DNA from: Poronia punctata
Lineage: Eukaryota > Ascomycota > Sordariomycetes > Xylariales > Xylariaceae
Assembly: GCA_022579005.1 (NCBI GenBank)
Contig: MU401518.1
Span: forward strand, 119,323-183,322
DNA length: 64,000 bases
Reading direction: 5' to 3'
Shown piece by piece: positions 1-11,396 of this stretch. The position numbers and the translations under genes are program-made. The notes below the pieces were generated by a model. The model searched no databases. It had not been told where the DNA came from and worked only from the letters and a program-made list of their open reading frames with translations. Numbering within the stretch: the stretch's first letter is position 1; each line of letters starts with the position of its first letter.

Positions 1-945
1 AACCTCGAATCTTTAGCTACCGCCTTATCTATCTCCTTGACACCTCGAGACCCTTTTGCAGACATGCCTTGCATGGTGGAGATCAGGCCTGGGCCCGGCG
101 GAATGGAGGGGCGGTACTTCGCCGACGCCTTGGTGCGCATGTATCGCCAGTATTGTTCCCGCATCGGTCTCAACGCCCAGCTTATCAAATACGAGCTCGC
201 AGAGGGCGGCGATTCTACGGGTGGCGCGAACGAGTCGCCGTTACAGGAAGCAGTTCTCAAAGTGCACGATGCAGGAGCCTACGACAAGTTCCGCGGCGAG
301 GCGGGTATGCACAGGGTACAGCGTGTCCCGTCGACGGAAAAGAACGGGAGGACACACACGAGCGCAGTCGCCGTTTGGGTACTGCCGGCGTTTCCGGAGA
401 ACAGCGGGTCCGAAGAAGATGCGACAAATCCCGACAGCATCTTTTACGTGGACCCGGCCGAAGTCGACGAAGAGAAGATGCGCGCAAGTGGCGCGGGGGG
501 TCAACACGTCAACAAAACCGAAAGCGCGATCCGCTTGACTCACAGACCGACGGGCATCTCCGTCTCGATGCAGGATTCACGTTCCCAACACACCAACCGC
601 AGAGCTGCATGGACACTACTCCAGTCGCGAATGGCCCAGAGGCGCAGAGAAGAGAGGGAGGAGCAGGCCATGGCTCTGAGGAATAACGTCCTCAGTAAGG
701 ACAAGATCACGCGGGGTGACAAGATACGGACGTATAATTACACTCAAGATCGCTGCTCAGACCATCGGAGCGGCCTGGATGTCCACAACCTTCCCGACGT
801 CCTGGCCGGTGGGGAGACTCTGGACAGGGTGATTGAGAGTGGTAGAGCTTGGCTCGTCCAGAGAGATATCCGAGCCATGATGGCAGAGGAAGAGGCAGGC
901 ACATCAGCCGCCGTGTCCAAGGACGCGAAGAAAACGAAGCGATAG
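1..945 (+). CDS. Mitochondrial peptide chain release factor 1 (5' partial)
   Basis: Class I release factor that reads UAA/UAG in the mitochondrial ribosome and triggers peptidyl-tRNA hydrolysis. The frame is open from base 1 with no start codon, so the N-terminal domain lies off the left edge. The opening residues, ending in LTPRDPFADMPCMVEIRPGP, match the conserved RF1 core. The stop-codon reading tripeptide is P-S-T (bases 328-336, in RVPSTEKNGRTHTS). The catalytic GGQ is at 496-504 (SGAGGQHVNKTES), followed by the usual RF1 segment SMQDSRSQHTNRRAAW. The C-terminus has the RF family's TYNYTQDRCSDHRSG block and ends in a lysine-rich tail. PST where bacterial RF1 has PAT is, from memory, normal for fungal mitochondrial RF1. 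The mitochondrial assignment is inferred, because the targeting sequence is outside the window. Confidence 0.95.
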   Translation, partial: NLESLATALSISLTPRDPFADMPCMVEIRPGPGGMEGRYFADALVRMYRQYCSRIGLNAQLIKYELAEGGDSTGGANESPLQEAVLKVHDAGAYDKFRGEAGMHRVQRVPSTEKNGRTHTSAVAVWVLPAFPENSGSEEDATNPDSIFYVDPAEVDEEKMRASGAGGQHVNKTESAIRLTHRPTGISVSMQDSRSQHTNRRAAWTLLQSRMAQRRREEREEQAMALRNNVLSKDKITRGDKIRTYNYTQDRCSDHRSGLDVHNLPDVLAGGETLDRVIESGRAWLVQRDIRAMMAEEEAGTSAAVSKDAKKTKR

Positions 946-1110
946 AGTGACTACCATGTACAATCCCCCTTGAAGCCTGGATAGAAAGCCGCATGTATGA
1001 ACAACTGTAAAATACCCCAAAAGAAGCGTTGGTTGAACTTATAGGGAAAGCTTCACGGTTTGACGACGACGCTTAATCAGAATTGCTTGGTTTGCCAGTT
1101 AAAAATCAAA

Positions 1111-1138
1111 CATGGCCTGACCATGGCCTGACCATGGC
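1111..1138. repeat. Short tandem repeat, 11-bp unit
   Basis: The unit CATGGCCTGAC occurs about 2.5 times in a row just downstream of the release-factor gene. It is probably replication slippage; no function is evident. Confidence 0.8.
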
Positions 1139-1724
1139 TTATAAGCTAAATGCAGAGAGTCTTCTACAATATTGCCCTCTCCCTTTTTATATTCGTTCTC
1201 CTTTATTCATCATCACTAGTTCTTCTGGAAAACCGCGAGTTTTGTACATCTAGATGTATGTGCACGCAGAAATCATGTACATACCAACCGGTCAATAATT
1301 GTACTTGGAGTACATGTCGACATCGTAGCACATCAACCTACTCGTACGCACTTGTCTAGCCTAACCTGCCCAAGTTCTGTTGATCGGCCGAGCCTCCCAG
1401 CTCGGCTGTTCCAACTTCCAACTTCCTGCTCCGCTTGGCATAAAGTACCCAACGCGCGCGCCAAAAGCTGGATGATGTTGCCAATTACTCGTACTCGTAG
1501 ACACCTTGGCTAAGTACCTGCCCGGTGCCTTACCCAGAGTAGAGAATTCGTGCGCCTCTTGGGTGTTTTTGGTCTGATCTACTCGTAACTGCTCTCTATG
1601 CTCTTGCATGCATGATCTTGTATATGAAGACAGGGTCGGGACGTGCTTGTTGTTACCTGCAAGTTTAATATATTTGATCAACTTTTGTTCTTATCTCTGC
1701 TGGTTTTCATCTGAATAGCCTGGA

Positions 1725-1754
1725 AATCAAAAATGATCAAAAATGATCAAAAAT
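1725..1754. repeat. Short tandem repeat, 10-bp unit
   Basis: AAATGATCAA is repeated perfectly twice with degenerate flanks on both sides. It lies in non-coding DNA with no evident function. Confidence 0.75.
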
Positions 1755-2569
1755 ATCTCGATCCACTAGCGTCGCGCTTTAGCTGTACGTGTATTTAATT
1801 AGGCAACGTGCACACCAATGCATCAAAGGTACTGTGCCACTGGGAACTTTATTGCTGCCGAACGCACAGTAAATTCCTCCCTCCATTACCTCCACATACG
1901 AGCTACTATTATCTAGCGAGCTAACAATTGCGACAACATCGAATTCAACAAATACAATTGAAGTGTCCTGCTGTTCGAAGAGGAGAAGACCATGTAAGGT
2001 TTCGTGTTAGGCGGAGTTATGCCCGTTCCATGCTCCATTGCTCCTACCTCTTCACGGCTTTGCTTTTCCTCGCCCGCTTGGGCACCTGAATTAGGCTAAG
2101 ACGCATCTGTCTTCCCCAAGGCTCAAGCAACCCTGTTTTTGGGATGGAGCTAACCGGCATAAGAAGGTGTGGACGATAGATGGGTGTACGTGTACATTTC
2201 TAACCGAGCGCGCTTAATACGGGTAGTTAGAGTAGTTAATACACACATGGTAAAGTGAGCTCGTGAGATGGCGCGATGTTGAGTTTTTGGAGGATAAAAT
2301 GAGAAATCCGGGGATTGGTAACTTGGCGAGTTGGGATGGAGGGCGAGCTAGTGCCCAGTCACCAGAAAGCGTCGCATCTAACGCTGTATCGGTCACTTGG
2401 AAAATCAGCTCCGGTTGAATATATAATAGACAAAATATGTCGATGTTGACGACGAAGTTCACTGGGTAGTTACTCATCCCAAGGTAGCCTCCCACGTCCG
2501 TCATCCCCCTCTCCTCTGCCTACCAGAGTGAGCACTTATCGTCAAACTCACCGCCACCCCGCCGGTACC

Positions 2570-3410
2570 ATGACGCGTCTCACTCTCGGTCTACTTGGCT
2601 TGGCAGCCTCCGTTGCGGCCGCCCCATTGCTGCAAGTTGATGCTCCTGAAGCCGCCGTGACATGCGTTTCGGGACTCTACATGATTGTCGCTCGCGGCTC
2701 GCTTCAAGAACCCGGCGAGGGAAAAATCGTGCAGGTGACCGACTTGGTCAAGGCTCTGGTTCCCGGCTCCGTCAGTGTGGCGGTCGATTACCCGGCCTCC
2801 ATCATCGGTGACGGCACTTACGCCGTGTCCGTGGCAAAGGGCATCAACGATACCATCGAGAAGGTCCAAACCTATGTCGATGCCTGCGGTGCCTCGAGCC
2901 AGATCGCCCTGCTGGGATCTAGCCAGGGAGGCAACGTCATGACGAACGCGCTTGCCGGTGCCATCCTGGAACCCGACCCGCTGACGGAGGCATATACCCA
3001 GTATAGTGCGTCTATTCCCGTCTCCCGTCTCCCGTCTCCCGTCTCCCGTCTCCCGTCCTGGATTTAATGAAATGTTTTCATCGAGTCTGCGACTCGTATC
3101 CTCCAAATGGCACAGGACAACATTTGATAGCTAACTGTCTGATACAGTCAAAGCCGTTACCGTATTCGGCGACCCGACATATACAAAGAATCAAGTCTTC
3201 AATGTTGGTAACGCGACCAAGAGCGGCCTCTTCGCACGAGGCGGCGCCAGTCTTACAAAGTTGAACACCTTTGCCGATATCCTCCGTAGCTACTGTATGG
3301 CTGGGGATCTCTTCTGCGCCGGTGGTCTTAGTCTCGCTACTCACAATGCGGAGGTGCCCACCTGGGCTGACGCGGCTGCGGAGTTTATTGCTTCCAAGAC
3401 TTTGTTATAG
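2570..3410 (+). CDS. Secreted cutinase / acetylxylan esterase family protein (CE5)
   Basis: Serine esterase that would cleave cutin or acetylated xylan outside the cell. I model two exons, 2570-3005 and 3148-3410, with a 142-nt intron (donor GTGCGT, branch CTAAC at 3131-3135, acceptor ACAG), giving 232 residues, typical for the family. Residues 1-18 form a signal peptide (MTRLTLGLLGLAASVAAA). The nucleophile is S118 in LLGSSQGGN; D199 in the Cys-flanked SYCMAGDLFC loop and H211 in LATHN complete the triad. Cysteines are placed as in cutinases. ATG 2570 is chosen because the signal peptide starts there; an upstream in-frame GTG has no support. The intron carries a seven-base minisatellite next to the donor. 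Family membership is firm; whether the substrate is cutin, xylan or another ester cannot be told. Confidence 0.9.
3017..3057. repeat. CCCGTCT minisatellite inside the esterase intron
   Basis: The unit CCCGTCT is repeated about 5.9 times without a mismatch, beginning 11 bases after the splice donor at 3006. It is pyrimidine-only except for the G and sits wholly in the intron, so copy-number change would alter intron length and not the protein. Confidence 0.95.
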
Positions 3411-4859
3411 ATGTCGCTAATTATGAGATGGCAAGGTGGAGAAGTGGGAATCCAGGGCTTGGGTACTGACTTGCTCTGAGAGGAGACGAGGACCCGGGGG
3501 GACGGGTTCGCATCACGGGTCATTTGCATGTTTGGCTTTACTACGAGTAGGTATATCGAGTCAACTACTGCAGGTGGTGTTTTAGGCAAGTCAGTTCTTA
3601 TAACAAGTACTGATGTACATAGTAGGTTAGGTACATACTATGCAAGGTACCTGCCTGAACTTTCAAGAGACCCAGCCGCAATAACCACTTTGAGATTTAT
3701 TACTAATAATCAGCTCCTGCTCCCCTGCAAAGCCCCTTTGCTCAAATTCAACCAACACCGCAGGCCACCGCGGAGACAAATGACAGAAATAGGGTTCGCC
3801 GAGACGATGTGCATGGAATCATGGATATACTATGTAATTACCTATGTAACCGACAAGGTAAAAGATACGAGTAGGATAAGCATCGAAACGCTATCATTGG
3901 GCGTTCTATCAGCAGCTTCCTGTCTTGGCAAGTTTCTCCAGTTTCGCCTCGTGCTCTGCATTAGTCTATTCCAGCTCACATTATCGGCTTGGAAGCTGCC
4001 TTCATGTCATTCGACCAGCCTGGCAAGCACGACGTCTACCTACAATGGCAACCAACCCACTTGTGTGTAGCAACAGGTAACCCGCTTGAAGACATTGCGC
4101 CTGCGAGATGATAAGTGATGGCAGGATCTATTGCATCATGGTATGTAGCTATGTACCTACAATGGGAGTGCTGTTAGGTATGTACGAGTAGGTAGTTGCG
4201 GGGTCAGGCATGTTGGTCAATGGCGCAGTCATTTTCCCATTTTCCCATTTTGCCGTGCGTTTGTACGTGTACGTGTACTCGTAGGTACTACCTACTTCAC
4301 TCAGAGTTATGTGTCTATGTGTATTTTTTGGTGGCCCAGGGGATCAGGATGCCACATGCGTATGTGTAGGTATACCTACTGCTATCTGAGGTTAGTTAGC
4401 TTAGACCATCACTTTTGCCCCTTCACCCCGTCCCCTGGTCAAAACGTACTGTAGGCTGAGAGACGGCAGCCGAGATAGGGAACGTCGAATCCCACCGACC
4501 AGGGTTGCATGGGGCCTCACAACAGTTGTGCAGTAGGTATCTAGTCTACTTTGATAAATGCTATCTTGGTTAGGTGATATTTGGAGTTGATCTGGGGTCG
4601 GGATAAGTGTATATCTTGTTGTGCGCCCCCCCCCCCCCCCATCGATTCTCAACGGCGCCAGGAAAGCTTGTCTTGTTGCCAAGTTCCGTGGGTCCCAGGA
4701 ACGAACCGCATCTAAACTGTAACCGTAACTTCAACACATTGCGGCGCAGACGGCGAACCTTGAGAGGCAATCAATTAGCTCTAGGGCTGAATAACCTCCC
4801 GCTTGTCATTTGGGCATCTATCACGAGAGGAAGAAAAGGGCACGAGGTCGACGGACAGG
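3411..4859. other. Intergenic region, no supported gene
   Basis: No gene is supported. The longest frame (about 3528-4070) is rich in TACGAGTAGGTA-type repeats and has no recognisable domain. The region carries several TACTCGTA/TACGAGTA motifs (3541, 3867, 4183, 4276) and a run of 15 C at 4626-4640. The last few hundred bases form the carboxypeptidase promoter and leader. Confidence 0.6.
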
Positions 4860-7010
4860 ATGCGCTACTCCACCTTTCTTACCGGGCTCTTGTCTGTGAG
4901 CGCCGTGGCCGATGCGCGAAGCTGGCAGCATGTCGGGAAGAAGCAGACAAATAAGTTCGAGGGGCGCGGCGATAGCAACCCCATAGAACGCTACCTTGCT
5001 ACTCGACAGACACATAAGCCTCGATTTGCAAACGAGAAAACTGCTAGTAAGTCTCGCCGATCCATTACGTACATCCTGGTGGCCGGGCCAGTCCGCCCAC
5101 TCAGCTGGGGTGTTCGTTCATCGATGTGCTTGTGGTAAGTGTATAATGAAGCTGACCAAAGTGTCACATAGAGTTTTCCGTGAATGGCACGGGCATTCCC
5201 GAGGTGGACTTTGACGTCGGCGAGTCATACTCTGGGTACCTTCCCATTAGCGACAAACCTGACGACAAGAACGAACTCTTCTTTTGGTTCTTCCCCAACA
5301 GTGAAGGCTCCGATGCCAAGGAGATCCTGCTGTGGCTGAATGGAGGCGTAGGTGGTTTTCCTGTCGTTCCTATCGTTTCTGTCGTTCCCGTTGCGTTGTT
5401 TCGGAGCCTCTGGTTATATGAATATCGGCGACTTCTTTCGACTCAGGCACTATAAATCTCTCTCTCGCTGACACTAGTGGATACTCTACTTAGCCCGGCT
5501 GTTCTTCTTTCGAAGGCCTAATCCAGGAAAACGGCCCATTTCAATGGCAGTACGGCACCCTCAAGCCGGTTCCGAACCCTTGGGCGTGGAACCGACTCAT
5601 CAACACGGTATGGGTTGAGCAACCTATCGGAACCGGCTTCTCACGTGGTGAGGTGACGGCCACCAACGAAGAAGATGTCGCCGAGCAGATGCTGGGTTTC
5701 TGGAAGAACTTCATCGAGACCTTCTCCATGGAGGGCTACAAGGTCTACATCGCCGGTGAGTCATACGCCGGCCTCTATGTCCCTTACATCGCCTCGGCCA
5801 TGGTGGACGCCAAGGAGAAAAAGTACTACGACCTGCAGGGCATCCTGATCTACGACCCGGTTCTGTCCGACGAGGTGGTACAGAGTGCCGCCACCACCGT
5901 CCCGTTCGTCGATTACCATCACAACCTGTTCAATTTCAACACGAGCTTCAACCAGCATATCCATGAGCTACACGATTCTTGCGGCTTCGCCAACTACTCG
6001 GACACGTACCTCACATACCCGCCGCCGGGCAATCAACCGGCCAACTACGACGCGACTGTGAGCAAGGAGTGCCGTGGCCTGTGGGACCTGGTTCTCGACA
6101 ACGTGCTCAGTGTCAACCCGTGCTTCGACGTGTATCAGGTAGCGACGACATGTCCTCTGCTGTGGGACGTGCTGGGCTTCCCTGGATCCATCGGCTTTAG
6201 TCCGGCCGGTGCGGGCCCGGTCTACTTTGACCGCAAGGACGTCAAGCGTGCCATCCACGCCGACGTCGACCATACCTGGGAAGAGTGCTCTTCGATCGAC
6301 GTCTTCGTGAATGGCATCGACGACTCGGATCCGTCGATTTGGCACGTACTGCCCAACGTCATCGACGCAACCAAGAACGTCATCATCGGCCACGGCACCC
6401 TGGACATGATTCTGCTGCCCAACGGTACCCTGCTCAGCATCCAGAACATGACCTGGGGAGGTAAGCTGGGGTTCGAGAGCGCTCCCGTCGAGCCCTTCTT
6501 CGTGCCCTACCACAAGGATTCCACCGCCAGCGACATTTACGAGGAGACGGACATGCTAGCCCTCGGTAGCATCGCCGGTGCCGGCGTCATGGGCACCGCT
6601 CACACCGAGCGCGGTCTCACCTTTGTCAGCATAGATTTGTCCGGTCATATGGTACCACAATGTCAGTAAACAAACCCCGATGCCTGGTAGAAAAGACGGT
6701 GGAGATACTAATGTGATTCTGGGTGAAAGACGCGCCTAGTGCCGGTTTCCGACACCTCGAATTCCTGCTCGGTCGTGTCGACAGCCTAAACTCCACCAAG
6801 GCCTTCACCTTTGAGAGCAACGTCAAGCAGCCCGACGCCGATAGCCTCGGCAGCGGCACCGGCCCTGACACCTTCAGCTCGCCGTCGGGGAAGGGCGGCA
6901 ACAACGGGGGCAAAGACGATAGCACCCCCGGAAACGCCGCGGCGTCTTTGAACGTGGCGGGTTCTTTGATTGTAGGTGCCATGGCGATTGGTGCCCTGGT
7001 GAACATGTAA
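4860..7010 (+). CDS. Secreted serine carboxypeptidase (S10), probable GPI-anchored form
   Basis: Serine exopeptidase that removes C-terminal residues from peptides, acting in the secretory or cell-surface space. I model four exons: 4860-5046, 5172-5347, 5494-6661 and 6730-7010, giving 603 residues. A signal peptide covers about residues 1-19. The oxyanion-hole signature spans the second intron exactly (LLWLNGG then PGCSSFEG). The catalytic triad is S211 in GESYAGLY, D425 in [14 protein letters not shown] and H506 in SGHMVPQYAP, the last split by intron 3. After the catalytic domain comes a Gly/Ser/Asp-rich linker and a hydrophobic end (about 580-603) that looks like a GPI-attachment signal. 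Introns are 125, 146 and 68 nt; the last has a CTAAT branch at 6708-6712. The S10 assignment is secure; GPI anchoring is inferred from the tail. Confidence 0.93.
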
Positions 7011-9864
7011 GGAAGGATTGAGGGTTGGAATGGCACATAAGCCCTTTAACTTTGATGGGCAGAATTGTAAATATTCATTAGGCACATAATAACCAGAAGC
7101 CCGCGTCAAGGGATCACAATCGTGGTTCCCGCGCCTGGCCCTATGTCCTCATATGCATTACGAAATACTTGATACCAATACTTGAAACCAATACCTCATC
7201 CATTGACCATCCATAGGAGGCCGGTTTGCTCGCCGCCATGAAGTCCTGTTGTTAATAATACCGTTGTGGTCAATTGGGGCATCAACACTTATGTAGGTAA
7301 AACGCTTAACGTTCGTGGTTCGGACAGTGGACTAGTTCTGCGCCTTCTCTCTGATGTGTGGCAGGCTTCAGTGTCATGGCTGGCCACACTCGGCTTTTGT
7401 AAAAGTTCCTCTTCTCGCTCTGGTACCGGGTCTTAGATGGTGAGCTCGGGAGTTTTCGACAGTACCGACTGATTGAGTCACGGCCTCACGGCGTTCTTCA
7501 GTCGATTAATCATCCCTCCGTGCTTCCGGGCCATTATGCTTTTTTAATGGGGTCCGCCTGATTGCTTTAGTGGAGCGCTAGTTAAGGTAATCGGAATGTC
7601 GCACAAGTGAGACACGGCTTTTGTGTATGTACCTGTCTCGGAACCGCGAAGTATTACGAGTTTGCGGGACGGGGTCCGGCATGTTGCAAGTATTTCACGA
7701 ACCCCCCCGGCCTACCCACCTAGTATCCCGCAAGTCCCGTCGGCAGCCGTAAGGTGTAGACTGGCGCTAAGGATCTAACAGGAACGAAAAAAGGTCGTAT
7801 GCATACGCGCATAAAAGAAAACCAACCTGGCGCCCGTCAAGATTTTGCCCAGGCGCATCCACCCTGCGTGTTCGGGCAGGCAGCAACATTAAAAACCCAA
7901 GGTAAATCGTTTCGACGCTCATAGCAGTATTCAACAAGCTACAACAAGCTGGTTATATACGTTGACAATGTTACAGGGCCTGTTTACCTGACATATTCTA
8001 CATATAAGGCTACTTGTCTGTAAATGTTGGGTGTCATAGTGGTGGGATGTTCTTCAACTCATCCTGCCTAGCACTGCCTACGAGTACGAGTAGAGACGGG
8101 AAAGGTTCTGAGTTTGGCGGTGTGCCTTCCAACAACGTGTACGTGTAGGATATCCTACTCGTAGCTGCCTAGTACACAGTACTATGATGTACAGGTATAC
8201 ATTACCTATAAATATCTACACAGTATAATATCATATTACTTAACCTACGAGTAGCTGAGCTACATATCGTACCAACAGGCACAGTAACGTATTTGTACAC
8301 ACAAATATATGAAATGCATTTGGCGCCAGACTATTGAATTTTCCTTTTTAGCAAGGAACCTAAGGTCTGGGCTAGATCAACCCCTAAATGCACGTCTTGT
8401 AATGAATCTAGACTAAAAAGTTAAAGTACATAGATACCTAAGGTAACCTAATATTGATACGTACTTGGTTAGCAGAAGAGATCGATCTACGATAAACCGC
8501 TAGAGATGCACAACAGCCTGTAATCAATATTACTATATAAAAGTAACAGACACATGTACAAGTAGGTATGCTTTCTATATTGCTATGTAATGTAAATGTG
8601 AAATGAATTCTGAGCAGCCAAGCCAGCCACATTAAAGTTGAGGTAGTATTGTCGATGTTGGTAAGCTGTACCTGCATCGCCGGGGCGCTACTACAGGTAA
8701 TGTATCAGTACGCCCACGTATGTACATGGCGCTATTCTAGACCATTTGATTTTCACCCTCTACTGCAATTACATGGTATATCTAGGCTAGGTTAATTCTC
8801 CCGACTAGAAGGACATCGAAATAGGCAGTGTCTATCCTGTGGAAATTATCGGCATGGAATAACTCAAGGTAAAAGTGCATGGCCAGGAGGGGAGGTCGGA
8901 GGGGCAAGGACGAGCAGGTACCGCCAGCGCACTTAACTTTTACTCGTACTTGCGGTTCTTAGAGTCGTCTTCTGCCCACGTAATTATTACCTAGTCTTGC
9001 TACTTTGTTCATCTGGCTCATCTCCCGCACCCCTTTCTTAAAAGGATTTGTGCCCTGGTGGATTTGCGGGTTTGTTGTCCGTGGTTGGAACTTGGATGGC
9101 TTGTTCCTGGCTTGTGACCAGGGTAACCCTTCGATTTGAATAAATTCAATTGGCTAAACCTACCTATACAGTCACATCAACAGCCCAACGCCCTGTCGCA
9201 AGTGGTAGCAAGTGGGTTCTTGCGAATTTCGTCAACGTAAAAAATCTCGGCGAATCTCACCAAGACGTGCCCGGACTTGTCCTATTCTAGCCAAGGCAAA
9301 TGGAGCATCACAACATTCACTCCAATCATACAACGGGCCATGGCCACATCAGCGCTTGTCATTTTTATCTGCAGATATTTGTTGCCGTGGATCCCTCTTA
9401 CGTGCCTGGCCTATCCTTCATTAGGCACAGTCCTCCCAGCAAGGAAATTCCCATGGTTCGGAGCATCTATTATTATTAGGTACTTGGGTAGAAGCCAGGC
9501 ACCCCGGCCCTCAGGCTGTAATACCTCGTACCTGAGGTCCCTACTCGTAGTGCCCGCAGGATGTGGATGACAGGACCCCCTGAATGGGCCCTGGATGGGA
9601 GGTCGTATGCAGTAGGTGACTTCGTGTACGTCTACCTAGGTCAAGTTAGGTAGGTAGTCTAGTCCAGGAGAAGCGAGGCACTTGTTTAAAAAGTAGGGCA
9701 GCCCGCCATCGCGGTCAAACACAGATCTTCCCTCTCTCTTACGCCGTTTTGATCGTCAAGTCCAACATCCGAGCTCTACAGTCCGCTCACCGACGTACTC
9801 ACGTCATCCACTCTTTAACAAGCTCTAGTCACTCTTTATCGCTAGAATAATCTAATCAATAGCA
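7011..9864. other. Long intergenic region, no supported gene
   Basis: About 2.85 kb with no convincing gene on either strand. Open frames are under 100 codons, low in complexity and lack splice logic or recognised domains. TACGAGTA-type motifs recur (8078, 8156, 8245, 8941, 9541), along with many GTAC/TACCTA words. The last roughly 200 bases (about 9710-9864) are pyrimidine-rich and probably contain the promoter and leader of the cell-wall protein gene. Confidence 0.55.
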
Positions 9865-11295
9865 ATGGCTCCTTCATTCGTTCAAGCCGTTGGCGCCGCC
9901 ACGGCCATCTTTGCCGCCACGGCCAATGCCGCCAACCATGGCCGCGTTTTTGCTAACCGCGCCCCTAATTATCCCGTCTACGGATACCCTGTTTACACGC
10001 CCAGCACCACCAGCACTGCGGCCGCTACAACCACCAGCTATCCGACCAGTGGATACCCTGTAGCTAGCAGCAGTTCCGCTCCTGCTACCACTCCTGGCTC
10101 GGGTTACCCGACTGGAGGATACCCTGGCGACAGCAGCAGCAGCAGCTCTGCGCCTGCGACCACTCCTGGCTCCGGATATCCTACTGGAGGTTATCCTGGT
10201 GACAGCAGCAGCAGCAGCTCTGCTCCGGCTACTACTCCCGGCTCCAGCTACCCCCCTAGCGGCTATCCCGGCAGCTATCCTCCCTCCGGTTACCCCACCG
10301 GAGGTTACCCTGGTGGTGGCAGCAGCAGCAGCAGCAGCTCTGCCCCTGCTACCACTCCTGGCTCCGGATATCCTACTGGAGGTTACCCAGGTGACAGCAG
10401 CAGCAGCACTGCTCCCGTAAGCACTCCCGGCTCTGGCTACCCCACCGGAGGTTACCCTGGTGGAAGCAGCAGCACTGCTTCTGCTAGCACCCCTGGCAGT
10501 GGCTACCCTACCGGAGGATATCCCGGAGGATACCCCGGCGAGAGCAGCAGCAGTGCCGCTCCTACCACTACCCCCGGTTCCGGCTATCCTACCGGTGGCC
10601 AGATTCATCCTTATCCCACCTACGGTTATCCCACCCTGGGCCCTCACTACAACACCAGCACGATCGCCCCTGGCGGTGGCTATCCCACTGGTGGATACCC
10701 TGGCGGATACCCTGGCGATAGCAGCAGCAGCACCGCTCCCGTCTACACTACTTGCATCGAGACCGCCCCAGGCCAGACGACGACGATCACTATTCCCGTG
10801 AGCGAGACTCAGCCTGCTGGCGGCTATCCTACCGGCGGTTACCCGGGAGAGTCTACGACCACCATCACCTCGACCAAGTGGCTCCCTACGACCATCTACG
10901 TCTCCGAGTCCACTCCGGCTGAGACTACCTACCCAGTCGAAACCTACCCAGTCGAGAGCACTCCCGCCGAGACGACTCCCGGTAGCGGGTACCCCACCGG
11001 CGGTTACCCTGGCGAGAGCTATCCTGTTGAGTCTCCCAGCAGCACCGACGTCGAGGTATACGTGACTGCAACTGTTGTTCCCGTCACCAGCTCCCCCAAC
11101 GGTTATCCCACGGCCAGCTACCCTGCTGGCGGCTACCCGACCGGTTACCCCAGCCCTAACACCACCTTCACCACCGCGACCTACCCCGGCTCTGGCTACC
11201 CGACTGCCAGCCCGCCCCCCACGGGAGGTGCCATCAAGGGCGGTGTCAGCTTCGCCGTCCTGGCTGTGGCTGGTCTATTGGCTTTCGCCCTTTAA
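9865..11295 (+). CDS. GYPTGGYPG-repeat GPI-anchored cell-wall protein
   Basis: Single-exon gene of 476 residues, probably a heavily O-glycosylated structural or adhesin-like wall protein. Residues 1-22 form a signal peptide (MAPSFVQAVGAATAIFAATA plus NA). The body is built from repeats with consensus SSSSAPATTPGSGYPTGGYP followed by GD or GG, about ten units between residues 65 and 290, then more spaced GYPTGGYPG units to the end. A less repetitive segment around residues 290-400 contains CIETAPGQTTTITIPVSE and TKWLPTTIYVSE. The C-terminus is a small-residue then hydrophobic GPI-type signal (GGVSFAVLAVAGLLAFAL). Cysteine is nearly absent. ATG 9865 starts the signal peptide and there is no credible upstream alternative. 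No enzymatic domain is recognised. Repeat-rich coding DNA makes length variation between strains likely. Confidence 0.85.
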   Translation: MAPSFVQAVGAATAIFAATANAANHGRVFANRAPNYPVYGYPVYTPSTTSTAAATTTSYPTSGYPVASSSSAPATTPGSGYPTGGYPGDSSSSSSAPATTPGSGYPTGGYPGDSSSSSSAPATTPGSSYPPSGYPGSYPPSGYPTGGYPGGGSSSSSSSAPATTPGSGYPTGGYPGDSSSSTAPVSTPGSGYPTGGYPGGSSSTASASTPGSGYPTGGYPGGYPGESSSSAAPTTTPGSGYPTGGQIHPYPTYGYPTLGPHYNTSTIAPGGGYPTGGYPGGYPGDSSSSTAPVYTTCIETAPGQTTTITIPVSETQPAGGYPTGGYPGESTTTITSTKWLPTTIYVSESTPAETTYPVETYPVESTPAETTPGSGYPTGGYPGESYPVESPSSTDVEVYVTATVVPVTSSPNGYPTASYPAGGYPTGYPSPNTTFTTATYPGSGYPTASPPPTGGAIKGGVSFAVLAVAGLLAFAL

Positions 11296-11390
11296 AATGG
11301 CCCCGCCCTTCTAGAGCTGAATGACCGCGCATGGATCGATGAAATAGGGGGTTATGTGTGCAGCCGTGAGGATTTTCTGGCATTTGAAGT

Positions 11391-11396
11391 AATAAA
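11391..11396 (+). promoter_or_regulatory. Possible polyadenylation signal (AATAAA)
   Basis: A canonical AATAAA lies 96 bases after the stop codon of the repeat cell-wall protein. Fungal signals are degenerate, so this is suggestive only. Confidence 0.45.

Larger units (their letters stand above)
946..2569. other. Intergenic region, no supported gene
   Basis: This is the 3' flank of the release-factor gene and the upstream region of the esterase gene. Open frames here are short, contain no recognisable family and lack a consistent splice structure. It holds a short 11-bp tandem repeat near 1111, a 10-bp repeat near 1725, and several copies of the TACTCGTA motif (about 1338, 1486, 1492, 1579). 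A pyrimidine-rich stretch (about 2500-2525) precedes the esterase start. Confidence 0.6.

Noticed and set aside
1361..1681. 106-codon minus-strand frame between release factor and esterase
   Set aside because: Low-complexity, contains the dispersed TACTCGTA motif, no family resemblance.
2214..2504. 96-codon minus-strand frame upstream of the esterase gene
   Set aside because: No recognisable features and it occupies the esterase promoter region; treated as chance.
3528..4070. 180-codon open frame on the plus strand downstream of the esterase gene
   Set aside because: No domain, no signal peptide, unlike-protein composition and overlap with TACGAGTAGGTA-type repeat words; better explained as chance in intergenic DNA.
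5968..6513. 181-codon frame antisense to the carboxypeptidase
   Set aside because: Shadow of a well-supported catalytic exon; no independent features.
9277..9570. 97-codon hydrophobic plus-strand frame before the wall-protein gene
   Set aside because: No conserved features, contains the TACTCGTA motif and lies in the promoter zone.
9874..10647. 257-codon frame antisense to the repeat wall protein
   Set aside because: A by-product of the biased repeat codons (Ala/Gly/Arg/Ser only); the plus frame has signal peptide and GPI tail.
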